Source of the DNA: Coptis chinensis
Taxonomy: Eukaryota; Streptophyta; Magnoliopsida; Ranunculales; Ranunculaceae
Assembly: GCA_015680905.1 (NCBI GenBank)
Contig: CM027378.1
Location: 76,847,501 to 76,911,500, forward strand
Reading direction: 5' to 3'
DNA length: 64,000 nucleotides
Part shown: piece by piece, positions 1 to 13,265 of the stretch
Numbering within the stretch: the first letter of the stretch is position 1
How the letters are laid out: every line of letters starts with the position of its first letter
The notes under the pieces: generated by a model
The model's input: the letters and a program-made list of their open reading frames with translations, nothing else
What the model was told of the DNA's origin: nothing
Databases searched by the model: none
Made by a program: the position numbers and the translations under genes

Positions 1-945
1 CTTTGTTAATGGTAGATAGTTAATGGTAGATAGGTTAGAGTAAAAAGTAGCCATTAAAGTAGCTTCTAGATCTAGTTTTTATTTAATTGTTTTTAATTAA
101 GTTTAATTTCAAATCTAATTCTTGTTTTAGATTAAACTATTAGAATCATTACTCTTAATTAGTTTGATTAATAAAATAGCTAGTTGTTAAATTTTGATTC
201 TTGTCATTTACATTTGTGTTAGATCTGATTCATTTATTACTTGTTATTCAATTCTTAGTTATTAATTAGATTTTAATTATTGTTTAATTTAGATTAGTAA
301 ATTTCAATTCTTTATATCATGTTTAGTTTAACTTTAATCGAAAATGATTGCGTAATGATTCTCGGCTAACCCTCCATTAGAGGGGGTTGAGAAGCCTTGA
401 TGAAAGCTTGATTCCGACTATCGTAGAATTGTCGTAATTTCCTTTCCACTCTAGAAACGATTAGTTCACCATGAGAATGTGTTTAATCGTTCACATGCTA
501 GTTATGAATTGGTAGGAATGCCATGTGTAATTAGGGATTAGGAAGAACCAATTGTTCTGCGCGCTCAATTCAGATTACGACGATTAAATTAAGTTAATAT
601 GATTAAGTCGAGTTAAGGTGGAATCAATCCCCCTCTAACTCCTTATCATCGAATCAACGTAGCATTCCTTTAGTTATTTTGATAACCGACTAGTTGCATC
701 TTGTGGGTAGTTGCATCGTAGTCTAGTTGCCTTTTCGTAAATCTCTCATAAGACTTAGAGTTAAGAGTACTTACACGTAGAGAACAATAACATGCGGAAG
801 GACTAGGAGTGAAACGAATCACTCTACACCACTATATCTCATAGGATTGAGAGTAGAATTCTTGATAAACATAGACCCATAAGATTAGTTTTAGTTTACT
901 TACGTTTTGAGTTTCATCGCTTTATTTCGTAGGTAGACTAGTCAA
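1..945 (+). repeat. Diverged Athila-like LTR, right-hand part (copy A)
   Basis: The segment matches the right-hand two thirds of the LTR at 11776-13255 in the same orientation: both share the CTTTGTTAATGGTAG start, the AT-rich middle, a 'cctccattagaggg' block and an end near 'gtaggtagactagtcaatttt'. It is clearly more diverged than the other three copies. The left part lies outside the window. It abuts the integrase end of a gag-pol fossil that runs on the other strand, so it is not in the usual place for that element's 3' LTR. It is a fossil repeat with no coding capacity of its own. Confidence 0.7.
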
Positions 946-2390
946 TTTTATTTCGTAGGAATTCATCTCCATAGACAGGGTCCTGTAAAAGGACTTCCTC
1001 TACATCAGGGGACAGAAGTTCGTGAAAATGTTTTAACCGTTGACCATTAACTTGAAAGGTACTGTTGTCATTTGGATTTACCAAGGTGATTGCCCCGTAA
1101 GGGGTGACTTGAAGAACTGAGAAAAGGGACCGCACCAACGGGTTTTTAGTTTCCACGGAAAATATGTAGACGGGAGTTGTAAAGCAAGACATTTTGACCG
1201 ACCACAAACTTTTTGCGCAAGATTTGCTTATCATGAACACGTTTCATGTTAGCTTTATAATCCTTTGTGAGATCGTAAGAATCCCTATGGATTTCTTCAA
1301 ACTCATTCAATTGCAACTGACAAGGTTTGACACCCCCTCATCAATATTGAAGTTAAAGCTTTTATAGCCCACGAGCATGGTGCTCTAATTCAACGGGCAA
1401 ATGACATGATTTCCCAAATACAAGTCTAAAGGGAGACATACCTATAGGAGTTTTGAAAGCAGTTTTATACGCCCATAAGGCATCCGATAGACGCTTTGAC
1501 CAAATTTCCTATCGTGGTTTTCTGATTGTTTCTAAAATCTTTTGATTTCCTATTAGAAACTTCTACTTGTCCGCTAGTTTGTGGATGATAAGGAGTTGCT
1601 ACTTTGTGTGTAACTCCATACCTTTTCACTAGGGATGCAACAACTCATTGCAAAATGTGTGCCACCATCACTAATGATGGCTTTCTAATGCCAAACCCGA
1701 TTTAAAAATATATTCTTTGATAAAAATACAACGGTCTTATGGTCATTGCTACGGCAAGCTAGGGCCTCTATCTATTTAGACACCGTAGTCCACGGCAACT
1801 AGAATATAAATGAAACCGTGGGAAACCGGAAAAGGACCCATGAAATCAATGCCCCAAACGCCAAAAATTTCTACTATCAAGATTGGATTTAATGGCATCA
1901 TATTACGCCGGATTCAGCCAAGTTGTTGGCAACGAATACATGTCTTGCAATGCACTTGGGCATCCTTAAAAAAGGTAGGCCAATAAAATCCACATTGAAG
2001 AACTTTAGCGGCTGTTTTCATTCCACTAAAATGGCCACCACACTCTCTCTCGTCATGGCGAGAACGATAGAACTTCATTGTATTCCCACCGGGAATACAA
2101 CGACGAATAATCGATCCGCATAATACTTAAAAAGATAGGGCTCATCCCAAAGAGTATAACTTAACTCTCGCCAAGAACTTCTTACGCTCATTTCTTGACC
2201 AATTATAAGGCATAACATCAGCCGCTAAATAATTTACAATGTCGAAGATACCATGGTGCTGAAAAAATGGCATACGATGCTCATCGTGAAAAAGAGTCCG
2301 GTATGGACTCGAATCGATCGATCGCCGTTTGTGAGTCTAGATAGGTGGTCGGCAACTTCGTTTTTGACCCTTTTTTGTCCTTTATTTCTA
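938..2390 (-). pseudogene. Integrase remnant of the Athila-like element
   Basis: The left end encodes a typical plant Ty3/Gypsy integrase C-terminal stretch (LVNPNDNSTFQVNGQRLKHF) followed by an acidic tail, between about 940 and 1240 on the minus strand. The stretch up to about 2390 carries scattered integrase-core similarity in several frames. In a live element this enzyme would insert the DNA copy into the genome. This copy is a fossil. Confidence 0.65.
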
Positions 2391-3700
2391 ATGTGAACTC
2401 TTGTAGGAGAAGGATCCATCGATTAATCTCTGCTTAGCATCCTTCTTCGCAAGAAGGTACTTAAGGGCTGCATGGTCCGTGTAAACTAAGGTTTTAGAAC
2501 CAACCAAATAAGGACGAAACTTATCTAAAGCATAAATGACGGCTAAGAATTCTTTTTCGGTAGTTGAATAATTTCGTTGAGCATCGTTTAATGTTTTACT
2601 AGCATAATAAATAACAGTGGACTTATTATCTAGTTTTTGTCCCAAGACTGCACCAACTGCATAGTCACTAGCATCACACATGAGTTCAAAAGGTTTAGAG
2701 CAATCGGAGGTCAGTATAATTGGTGCGAGAGGTTAGGGGGATTTTAAAGTTTCAAAAGCCTGCTTACGTTTAAAATTAAAATCAAAGATTGCATCTTTCA
2801 AAAAGCAGATTAGTAAAAGGCCTAGCTATTTTCGAGAAGTCTTTAATAAATCGCTTTATAAAACCTCGCATGGCCTAGAAAGGCTCTAATATCACGGACA
2901 GTTAAATGGGTTTAGGTAGAGTCGCTATCTTATCTAGTTTGGCCTTATCCACTTCGATGCCATCACTAGATATAATGTGACCTAGTACTATGCCCTTTTT
3001 CACCATGAAATGACACTTTTTCCAGCTTTAAAACGAGGCTCTTTTTTCTTCACACCGTGTCAAAACCTTAGACAGTTAGACAAACATTCGTGAAGGAGTC
3101 TCCATAGATAGAAAAATCATCCATGAAAACTTCCATAAAGCTCTTTACCATGTCACTAAATATATGAAGCATACACCGCTGGAAGGTTCCAAGAGCATTA
3201 CAAAGGCCAAAAGGCATTCGTTTATAGGCATACGTTCTAAAGGGACATGTGAAGGTAGTCTTTTCTTGGTCATCAATATCAATAATAATCTGAAAATAGC
3301 CTGAGTAGCCATCCAGAAAATAATAAAAAGCATGACCAGCTAGGCGTTCGAGCATTTGATCTATAAAAGATAAGGGAAAGTGATCCTTTCGTGTCATAGC
3401 ATTTAACCGTCTGTAATCAATACAGATCCTCCATTTCATAGGACCTTGTGTGACAACATAGTCACCCTTCCCATTTCGTACCATGGTAACTCCCGATTTC
3501 TTAGGAACTACATGAATGGGGCTTACCCATTCGCTATCAGAGATGGGGTATATGATACCCGCATCAAGTAATCGTAAGACTTCTTCCCTAACCACCTCTT
3601 TCATGGCTAGGTTCAAGCGAATGCTGAGGTTCGCGAGAAGTCTTCGCGTTATCCTCCAAATGGATACGATGAGTGCAAATATTAGGGTCAATTCCCTTAA
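2388..3700 (-). pseudogene. Reverse transcriptase and RNase H remnant of the Athila-like element
   Basis: The minus strand carries the Ty3/Gypsy reverse transcriptase blocks: 'LLDAGIIYPISDSEWVSP', 'KDHFPLSFIDQMLERLAG', 'MPFGLCNA' and the catalytic YxDD-equivalent 'FMDDFS' (about 3100-3690). RNase H follows with '[13 protein letters not shown]', '[10 protein letters not shown]' and '[11 protein letters not shown]' (about 2420-2680). The wording is that of the Athila lineage. These are parts of a broken fossil polyprotein. Confidence 0.85.
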
Positions 3701-4520
3701 TGTCGGCTAGGGACCAAACAATCGCAGACCGATGTTCCTTAATCACCCGGATTAAAGTTGTCTCTTCATTCTTAGATAACAGAGAAGATATAATTACCGG
3801 ATGACTACCATCCGGATCGAGTTGAATATATTTTAACTCTGGGGGAAGGGGTTTAAGCACTGGGGTGGAAGGAAAATCAATAGATGTTTCATCAGGGTCC
3901 TCATTTTGCATAATGAATACTTGCTTAGGTAGCAAGTCTTCATACTCAATATGTGGAGCAACCGAAGTGTCTACAATTGGGGTGGACTCAAGGATGGTGT
4001 TGACTTCCTCTAAGTAGGAGTCATTTACAAAATCTGACTTTCCAAAAGAAAGGAATTTATACATATTGTTTTCAGGAAACGTGTTGTTAAAATAATCTTG
4101 AGCTAAGCTCTCGATCATGCTAACCTCCCCATCTATAGACGAATCTGGTAATTGTTTCATCATTTTAAAAACATTTACCTCAACCAACCGTAAGATGGCC
4201 AAAAGATAAGGACATCTTACCATCGCAACAATTTATAAGGCGTTGGCGGTTGCTAAGAAGGGCACTTAAGATGATCGGTGCAGAGTCGCCGGCGACTTAC
4301 GTATCGAGGATAACAAAATCAGCGGGATAGTAAAAATCCACGAACCTTAACAAGCACGTTTTCCACTACACCCTTAGGATACTTAATTGACCTGTCCGCT
4401 AATTGCAACGCTTATTTTTGTAGGTTGCATTTCCTGTAGACCTATTTGTTTATACAAATAATATGGGAGTAAGTTAACACTCGCCCCCAGGTCTAATAAC
4501 GCGATCGTCGTGTGGGAATC
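3588..4520 (-). pseudogene. Protease to reverse transcriptase linker remnant
   Basis: At about 4435-4505 on the minus strand lies 'LLDLGASVNLLPY', the active-site block of a plant Ty3/Gypsy aspartic protease. From about 4220 to 3600 follows the long spacer typical of the Athila lineage, with 'LKPLPPELKYIQLD', 'RSAIVWSLADIKGIDP' and 'CTHRIHLED'. It is part of the same broken polyprotein. Confidence 0.7.
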
Positions 4521-5399
4521 TCCTAGGGTGCATTTTACAGTAGGACGACCAGGGTCATTGTACTTAACAATTCCATTATTTTCGGATAAAGTTGGGAATT
4601 GTTCAGTTAGAAAGGCGTCTTTAGGTATGTTGGTCTTCGCCTAGTAGTGCACAACTCTTTAAGAAACTTAGCGTGATTAGGTAGTTTTTAATAGCTTCGA
4701 AAAAGGAAGGTTTATCGTTAGATTCTTGAAAACGTTCCTAATCTCCTCAAAGTTTGTATCCCCTGGTTAGCATGGCTAACTTCCTCGAGGGGAATGGTGG
4801 TTTTGCTCTATATTTAGCGTATGGCTCGACTTGATTTGTTACCTTGGCTTTGTTTCTTAGGTTGTGGTTTAACCGGGTACCTCTACCGTGGTAGGCTCTT
4901 CGGGTTTCTATTTCGGTTATCTAGTTCGATATCCGGTGTAGAGAGTCTTGATGGGGTAACTATAGGCATAGTTACTTTGTTATCAACTACTCTTCCGAAT
5001 CGGAGAGTGGTGATGGCATTCAGTCACCCTACTATTGTCGTTTCCATACTAGTATTACCGTTTACCTCAAAGGTCGTGTTTGTTGTTTTAGGGTTTGGTA
5101 TAGCTTGTCACGGAAACACGCCTTTTGGTTGGGCTTTCTATTGGGCTAATTGTTGTATGCCCCGATTATGGATTGTAAGATCTGTTGATTTGATTGAGTC
5201 ATTGATTAGAAAAGTTGTTGAGTAACTTGTATAAAGGCGTCGATCACGGTCCGGTTGTGTAGGTGTAGTAGTCACAAGTGGTGCGACCGAACTATCTCAC
5301 GTTGATTATTTATGGGTGGGTTTTGATAGTTACTATTGTTAACCGGAACGATACCTCTATTGGTATTATAACTATTATAATTACTCGACCTTGTGCTAC

Positions 5400-6440
5400 A
5401 CCTTGTCGTGGTTTAGCTTTGGTTATAATTATTATAATTTTTCTTTGACCTTGTCCCGTCCTTGCCTAGGTGGAGCTTGATTATAGTTGTTTGCTTGCCT
5501 AATATTTTGGTTATTAAACCACGGAGGTGTAACTTGTTGATTGTTTAAGCCAACTAAAGTTGGGATGTTGTCTCCATGGGGCATTAGGAATAGGATAGTT
5601 ATTAATGGAGCAAACATTATCTTGCTCTAATTGTTGTTGTTCATAGGCGAGAGGACAATAGAGTCGAGGTGCTTTCGGGACTCAAACAGAAATTACATGG
5701 GTTGGAGTTGACATTCATGACGGGATAGGCTTTTGTTGAATAGAAATAGCCTCTACCTTTTTAGTTAGAGATTTGATTAAATTTTTAAGTTACGGATCGG
5801 GTTTCATCTCAAACATAACGGGCGCCTTAACTGTTGAAGAGGAACTAGCGAGCGGGGGATATCATCACTCCCCCAATTGTTATTAAGGTTTAGTTTGTTC
5901 TTCTAAAATTTGTAAGCCTCCGGGGCCTTTTACTTAGGAAACTATCCCCATTCATTATGTCAAGGACTTCTTTATGGTGATGTTGAAGTCCTTTAAAAAA
6001 GGCACGAACTAACGTGTCTTTTGCTAGGTTATGGTGTGGACACTCTATAAGCAGATCGGTGAAACGATTCCAAGCCTTAGAAAATGATTCATGAGGATTC
6101 TGTCGGAAAAAATGAATCTTGGAAAGCATCTCATCCGTCTTTAGGGGTGGGTAAAAATGTTCCATAAATAGCTGAACAAGTTTAGCCCACGAGTCCACAG
6201 AGTTAGGCGCTTGGGCAGTTAACCAAGACGCTGACTTATCGGCTAAGGTGAAGGGAAATACCCTCAGTTTAATTTGTTCCGCACCAACCGTAGGATGATG
6301 GAATGTTGTAAGAACTTGTTCAATCCTACGCATGTGTTGGTAAGGTTTTTCATGGCCTAAACCATGGAAAACGGGTAACAAATTAAATATGTTTGGGGGA
6401 TTGAAAATCCCCACCGGTCCGCTAGAACGATGCAAGATTT
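5400..6440 (-). pseudogene. gag remnant of the Athila-like element
   Basis: The minus strand encodes a gag capsid stretch with 'IFNLLPVFHGLGHEKPYQH', 'VFPFTLADKSASWL', 'FMEHFYPP' and 'SFSKAWNRFTDLL', diagnostic of Athila-type gag. The part near 5430-5620 is rich in Asn and Gln, as in the C-terminal nucleocapsid region. The gag of the second Gypsy element at 19.0-20.9 kb is related but distinct. This one is a broken fossil. Confidence 0.8.
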
Positions 6441-7109
6441 AGGGCTATCGCTCAAAGCTTTGTAGAAGTCGGAGAGAGGAGTCTCTCTTTCTTCACCATT
6501 ATGTCGGTATGGTTGGTGGGATAGTAGTTAGAGGTGTAGTGATTGGTATACTCGATATGTTTGTTTGTTGACGGTTAATTACGTTTGGTGTTTTTCTCCC
6601 ACCGGACCTTAATCTCATGCAAGTCTAAGTCTAAACACGAAAACAATCCAAACAATCTTGATATATTAGTATGAGCCTCTAACCGAGATCACGAGGTATG
6701 GAAGAAAGGAATACCTGATAAGCGTCCTTGCTTCGCTTTATGAATAGCGTCTTGTTTACGCGTGTTGATGTAAATAACAAGTTAGAACACCGAAAAACTT
6801 AAAAATCAAAGTTTAAAACAAACCCGTTGAAATCCGGGATTTTTGGCTTAGAAGCGCGCCGAATAGAACGGTCAGCGGTGTGTGGGCGGTCGGCGTTCGT
6901 GGTCCATAAAATAGGGTGGCTTCCGCCGTGTTCCGTACTATAAGGTGCGAGTGCGCCTTTACAGCGCGGTCGCTTCGGTGTAAATTTGTCGGAACTTTTT
7001 CAACGCTGAAAAAATGGATAACCCGCATATGAATCAAACAAGGGTGGGTGGGTCTAATGGGACTTTAAAAATGAATAATTCTACTATGAAAACAATGCTA
7101 AAGTGCAAC

Positions 7110-7128
7110 TAAGATGGCAGCGGTGCCA
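7110..7128 (-). other. Primer-binding site of the minus-strand Athila-like element
   Basis: Directly inside the LTR end (…TATCA) the minus strand reads TGGCACCGCTGCCATCTTA. The first half fits the Asp-tRNA-type primer site TGGCGCCGCTGCCGGGGA used by Athila and Tat elements; the second half has decayed. It sets the direction of the element and the inner LTR border. Confidence 0.65.
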
Positions 7129-7130
7129 TT

Positions 7131-8613
7131 TGATAAAGATAAAATTGAATAGCTTACCTACGAAATGAACGTTGAATCTCAAAACGTAAGTAAACTAAAA
7201 CTAATCTTATGTGTCTAATTTATCAAAGATTTCTCTACTTTCAATCCCTTGAGATATAGTGGAGTAAGAAGTTCGTTCCACTCCTAGTGCTCTAGCATGG
7301 AATGTTTTCTAGTCTAATTGATCAGTCTTAAAGTCAATGAGAGCTTTACGAAGGTGTGTTATACTACGATACCTATATGAAAGTGATTATGTTGAATCTA
7401 ACTTCTTAATGCTATGGCAATATGATTGTTTTGAATCTAGATAAAGGATTAGAGGGAATTGAATCCACCTCGAATCCAACTTAATAAGCGTAGCATAGAT
7501 TCTTGTATCTCGATTCTTCTACGTTCTCCGGCAAGAAATTCGAAGTTCTAATCCCTAGTGTTCATGGCATTTCTACCGAAGTACTAACTAGCATGTGAGG
7601 TCGTCCACCCATTCTCATGGCTTAATCCGACCTTCTAGATTGGAATAGACTCTACAATGCTTCTACACTATACCACTAAGTTTTCATCAAGGCTTCATCA
7701 ACCCCTTTAATGGAGGTTTTAGCCTTGAATCATTCCGCGATCATTCCCATATGAATCTAAACTAAACATATTATCAAGATTCAAATTTACTAATCTAATT
7801 AAACAATGATTAAATTCTAATTAACAACTAAGAAATGGTAACCAACAATAATTAAAACTAGATCTAATAGATTGAAATAACACAATTCGAAATTGATAAA
7901 ATAACTATTTTATTTATCTAATCAATTAAGAACAATGATTCAAAAACTTAATCTAAAACAAGAATTGAAAATGGAACTAAAACTTAATTTAATTAATTAA
8001 ACTAGATCTAGAATTATCTATATTGTTTTAGGTCTAACTAGCTACCATTAACAAAGAGCTAAGCTTTGGTTTTTATATGTTCAGATCTAAAAATCGTGCA
8101 TGGGCTTGGAGCCATGTTTTGGGCCAGAGAATCAGGCCCAAAACCCCATTCTTTCAGTCCAAAAAGGCATCTTCAGCTGCAGTTGGTTTCAACAGACTTT
8201 TCGTTCACTTCTGCTCCTCTGATTAGGTCAAGGCTTGGACCATTGGAAAGCTCTTTCCGAGTCGGCCGTTTTGACATAAGGTAGGCCCCATTCTGAGGTC
8301 TGAGTCCAAAGATACGGCCTTCGGAAGTTCTGGACTTTGTGTCTTTGTTTACCCCGTGCCGACTTTTCAGCTTTTGACCGGGCTTTAGGAAGGCTTTGTC
8401 TTCTTGAATCTAGGCCTTTAATCACAGAACTCCATAGTAACCGACCTTAGCTCCTTTATCTCGCTAAAGTGGCACATTTCTGCACATAATGGACTTTGAA
8501 ACCTGAAATGCATAAAAACACGTAATCAGTGTTAACTCTTAATTATTACTCACATAATTGGTCTAAAAGTATGACTGTTATAGGGTTAAAACTACAGTTT
8601 TGGGCTCTTATCA
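7131..8613 (-). repeat. Athila-like LTR (copy B), 5' LTR of the minus-strand gag-pol fossil
   Basis: This 1483-bp LTR starts with TGATAAGAGCCC at 8613 and ends with TATCA at 7131 on the minus strand. The primer-binding site follows at once, which marks it as a 5' LTR. It is roughly 93-95 % like copy C by eye over the blocks I compared. An AT-rich stretch with a TATAAA-like box lies just upstream of the TTTGTTAATGGTAG block (minus strand, about 8060-8075). Confidence 0.85.
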
Positions 8614-11600
8614 AACCGGTGTAATTTTTCCCAGAATTTTCCTATTTCTGGAAATTGCCTTCAAACAAATTTGGGAACTTCCCGATTCGTTTTGGTAGCT
8701 CAGAACCTATTTAAACTCCTTTCTTTCTACACTAACAAACCACACTACATCCCACCATCATCCCGCACCTTCCACTCCAAGTTTTTCTTTCTTTTTGCTC
8801 TAAACTCCGGGTTCAGCACTTACGAGCGCTGCGCTGTTGAGCGAGCGCTCGCCTACCTGCGCCCTTACATTTTCGAAAAATTTTTGTCGAGCGACCAGCG
8901 CCATGCGCCCAAAACACTATAAAAGCATTAACACGAACGACCGCGACCCGCCGCTTCGTTAACGCGGAAAATTCCAATTTTCAGACGGTCATTCTAGGAT
9001 TTTTGTGGAGCTATTCAAAGAGTTATTGTGATGACATCTCCTATAGTCATACCCGAACAGTCCTTCAAAGATGTGTTGGGCACGAGACCTATGGACATTG
9101 GTTCCGGACAAAGAATCCTGCGATTAGGATGGTGTCATCTACCGGTAAGTGAAGACGATTCATATTCACCACAGCTTCTTTGCTTATTTCTACGACCATG
9201 TTAAATTCTATTGTAATCGGGATGGAGAACAAGAATTCTCTCAATCAGTAGTCGAAGACATGACACATCATTCGATAAAAATGTGGTCGCTCTAGTTTGG
9301 GGATTACCAATACCGATCCTGCTCACACATGGCGATATGACCGATAATGCATATCTTTATGATTATACATATTTCCATGAGTATTATGGGGGGGGGTATT
9401 TGAGTAATGGACCAGGCGATATAGCATTACCCTTGGTAGCCTTTCCTTAAACGTAGGCACCACCATGTTATTCATCCCGATGAATATTTTGGGGAATGGC
9501 GCTTCATTTCAAAAACAAAATCGATCTGGTGACATTTTCCTCGCTCTAGGCGAGGGGACGTCGCCCGATATGACATTCCCCGAGTATTAGTCGCTAGTCT
9601 TAAGAGAGCCCAAACCATGAGGCGTAAGTATCTTCTTATGCCTTTTTTTAGTAAGCTGCATCATGCGTAGTTGTTTACGTATTTCTCGTGCACAATTCAC
9701 AGTTGGAAAAGGGTTGAAGTCATGAGACCCACCAATCGGTGGTTAAACTCGTTCGCGAATAATGACTTGGCGGGATGGCAAGTGCACCTCATTTGGTTGC
9801 CCCCAGACATCCCATCGGACATGATAACACTTAACAAGGTTAGCATTAGTAGATGATAACTGCGCGGCAAGCTTGGCAAATTACAATGGACCGGGCGGGG
9901 ATCGCGAAGGAACCTCGTCTCACTAACGAGGAAAGAGGATGCTTAAAGCGGGAGATAAGGTAAGTTTTAGTTTTGTTAGTGTGCCGCTTATGTCCCAAGC
10001 AATTTAATTCGGTTAACCCCATAATGGGTGGAACTCTTATAGAGTTAAGTCGGTTTTATTTCCTATATTAGTACGCTCTAACTTTGTTTTGCGGATGTTC
10101 TGAATTTCGCGCGTTTCAATGGTATTTTTCTTACCCTCTTTATTTACAATACTTTGAGGACAAAGCATGATTCTTGTTTTTGGGGCATAGAAACACGGTA
10201 ATTAAGGCATCCGTTAGGATATAGATATGTATAATATGCATTTGTTTTCTAGTTAAAGTTTCAAAAATTCAAAAAAAAATTCAAAAATATAAATAAATAA
10301 GTTATGATATACACTTAGGAATATTGGTATTGTTTTCTTTCTCTCTATGCTCTTAACAATCTAGAAGTCTCAATGTAGTTTTTGCATTAGAATAATTGTT
10401 AAAACTTGGGTTAATATGTATGTAATAATCTTTGTATCTATCTATAAATATATTACATGAGTATCTATGATTGTTAGCGATAAGTTTCAAATCTAGGCTA
10501 GAGTACTTATTCTACAAATCATGTGAGAATATAGCCTAAAGCCTTATATGACGAAATAAACATTTGAGAAATGACACAAGGAGAAGTAAAATCCGGATAG
10601 AGAAATCACACGTCCACTTGCTTGATCACTAAACCATATCCTAAGCGAGAATTTAGGCCCTCTTTGGATCGATATAGCCGGAATTCAAACCTATGAATTA
10701 TTTTCCGCTAGTAAGCCCCTCTGAGCCTTTCTTTAGCCTTTCATAAACCACAAATCCTTTACCACAAAAACAAAAAAGAAAATAAAAAAAAAATCAACCT
10801 ACCCAATCTAGAATAAGTCTGATAATAGAATAAGGAAGAAAGAAGAAGAGAAAAACCGGTGTAAACAAAAGTTAGTTAATTGCTTCAGAAAATAAAGAAA
10901 AGAAGTTCCCATCCAAAGAAAAGAAAAATAAAAATAGAAATAAAATAACAACTCCAAAAAATAGAATAAAAGGAGTCAAAAGCCAAAGAAAAAGAAAAAA
11001 AATATGGCTAAGGATGGAAACAAAGTATAGAAGCAAAAGTAAATAATAAGGTTTTCTCTAAGTTACATAATATGAAGACTCTACTATCTCAAACTTGTCC
11101 TTTTGAATATCCATTTCCTTCATTCCTTCTTAAACCATCTCCTAATCCCCCAAGAACACCTAATAAAGACCTCTAGCTCAATTAGGAATAGGTTAGTGTG
11201 ATAGTAAGTGGCAGATGTGTTTGATCGACTCCGGCTTCCTTGTTGTCATTGAGATTGTAAGGTAAAGTGTGTCACTGCACACTGGAGTAGCAAAACTTGA
11301 GCGGAAAAAATCAGTGGTTTTGTCTTGACATTTATGTGAGGACCTACTTAAGGGCCGCTTATTCGAAGTTTTCATAAACGAACTTGCTAGACATTTCATA
11401 GTATTACTCATTGTATATATGTTTATTTGTAGATGATTGATTATTATGCATATATTAGCTTAGGTTTAGACATGATTATTCTCAGATTCATTGCTAGTGA
11501 GATGTATAAATAATTTTTTGAGACATGAATGAGGAAACAATAGTTTTATTTCTTAGTCGTTGTAGTATAGTTGAAGTTTGTGAGTACCTTCAACTGAAAA

Positions 11601-11775
11601 CTCTCACGAGGCTATAACTTCGTCCACTAGGGAATTCCTAGTGGTTTAAGGCCTTGTTGCATATGGTCAATGCAATCGCACTCAAATAAACGAGTAGATA
11701 GAACTCCATTTTGGTCACTTATTCTAATTTCTCATCTTTGCTTGAGGACAAGCAAAATGCTGTTTGGGGGTGGTT
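8614..11775 (+). mobile_element. 3' internal region of an Athila-like element, fossil
   Basis: The segment lies between the outer end of LTR copy B and the start of LTR copy C. Its right end has the plant Gypsy 3' signature 'cttgaggacaagcaaaat' followed by the purine-rich tract and TGATAAG. An A-rich stretch at 10740-11040 is also typical of the 3' untranslated part of these elements. At about 9030-9880 there are broken remnants of an open reading frame of the kind found downstream of pol in Athila-type elements ('ALVWGLPIPILLTH'), with many breaks. It runs on the opposite strand to the neighbouring gag-pol. Confidence 0.6.
11761..11774 (+). other. Polypurine tract before LTR copy C
   Basis: The sequence TGTTTGGGGGTGGT directly before TGATAAG is the plus-strand primer tract expected at the inner border of a 3' LTR. 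It identifies copy C as a 3' LTR of a plus-strand element. Confidence 0.6.
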
Positions 11776-13255
11776 TGATAAGAGCCCAAAACTGTAGTTT
11801 TAACCCTATAACAGTCATACTTTTAGACCAATTATGTGAGTGATAATTAAGAGTTAACACTGATTACGTGTTTTTATGCATTTCAGGTTTCAAAGTCCAT
11901 TATGTGCAGAAATGTGCCACTTTAGCGAGATAAAGGAGCTAAGGTCGGTTACTAAGGAGTTCCATGATTAAAGGCCTAGATTCAAGAATACAAAGCCTTC
12001 CTAAAGCCCGGTCAAAAGTTGAAAAGTCGACACGGGCTGAAACTGCACACAAGTCAGCAGAACTTCCGAAGGCCGTATCTTTGGACTCAGACCTCGGAAT
12101 GGGGCCTACCTTATGTCAAAACGGTCGACTCGGAAAGAGCTTTCCAATGGTCCAAACCTTGACCCAATCAGAGGAGTAAAAGTGGACGAAAAGTCTGTTG
12201 AAGCCAATTGCAGCTGAAGAGGCCTTTTTAGACTGAAAGAATGGGGTTTTGGGCCTGATTCTCTGGCCCAAAACATGGCTCCAAGCCCATGCACGATTTT
12301 TGGATCTGGACATATAAAACCAAAGCTTAGCTCTTTGTTAATGGTAGCTTGTTAGACCTAAAACAATATAGATAATTCTAGATCTAGTTTAATTAATTAA
12401 ATTAAGTTTTAGTTCCATTTTCAATTCTTGTTTTAGATTAAGTTTTTGAATCATTGTTCTTGATTGATTAGATAAATAAAATAGTTATTTTATCAATTTT
12501 GAATTGTGTTATTTCAATCTATTAGATCTAGTTTTAATTATTGTTGGTTACCATTTCTTAGTTGTTAATTAGAATTTAATCATTGTTTAATTAGATTAGT
12601 AAATTTGAATCTTGATAATATGTTTAGTTTAGATTTATATGGGAATGATTGGAATGATTCAAGGCTAAAACCTCCATTAGAGGGTTGATGAAGCCTTGAT
12701 GAAAACTTAGTGGTATAGTGTAGAAGCATTGTAGAGTCTATTCCATCCTAGAAGGTCGATTAAGCCATGAGAATGGGTGGGCGACCTCACATGCTAGTTA
12801 GTACTTTCGGTAGAAATGCCATGAACACTAGGGATTAGAACTTCGAATTTCTTGCCGTGAGAACGTAAGAATCGAGATACAAGAATCTATGCTAAGCTAT
12901 TAAGTTGGATTCGAGGTGGATTCAATTCCCCTCTAATCCTTTATCTAGATTCAAAACAATCATATTGCCATAGCATTCGTAGTTAGATTCAACATAATCA
13001 CTTTCATATAGGTATCGTAGTATAACACACCTTCGTAAAGCTCTCATTGACTTTAAGACTGATCAATTAGACTAGAAAACATTCCATGCTAGAGCACTAG
13101 GAGTGGAACGAACTTCTTACTCCACTATATCTCAAGGGATTGAGAGTAGAGAAATCTTTGATAAATTAGACACATAAGATTAGTTTTAGTTTACTTTACG
13201 CTTTGAGATTCAACGCTCATTTTTAGTAGGTAAGCTATTCAATTTTTTATCTTTA
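11776..13255 (+). repeat. Athila-like LTR (copy C), 3' LTR of a plus-strand element
   Basis: It begins with TGATAAGAGCCCAAAACTG after a polypurine tract and ends near 'aattttttatcttta'. The right end is slightly trimmed compared with copy B. A TATA-like box (TATAAAA, about 12313) lies in the middle. No primer-binding site follows, as expected for a 3' LTR. It is followed within about ten bases by copy D in reverse, so the two form an inverted repeat. Confidence 0.85.
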
Positions 13256-13265
13256 CCCGCGGAAT

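Larger units (their letters stand above)
938..7130 (-). mobile_element. Athila-like Ty3/Gypsy internal region (gag-pol), fossil
   Basis: Read on the minus strand, the order is primer-binding site, leader, gag, protease, reverse transcriptase, RNase H and integrase, which is the Ty3/Gypsy order. The gag and reverse transcriptase wording, the Asp-tRNA-like primer site and the LTR form fit the Athila lineage (from memory of the family). The element is clearly broken, with probably more than ten breaks spread over gag and pol, so no protein is expected. The 5' LTR is the minus-strand copy at 7131-8613. The expected minus-strand 3' LTR is absent on the left, where a plus-oriented LTR lies instead. 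Its age is moderate: older than a young insertion, but all domains are still readable. Confidence 0.85.

Noticed and set aside
4821-5225. 134-codon frame on the plus strand
   Set aside because: It is antisense to the gag-protease part of the minus-strand Athila-like fossil.
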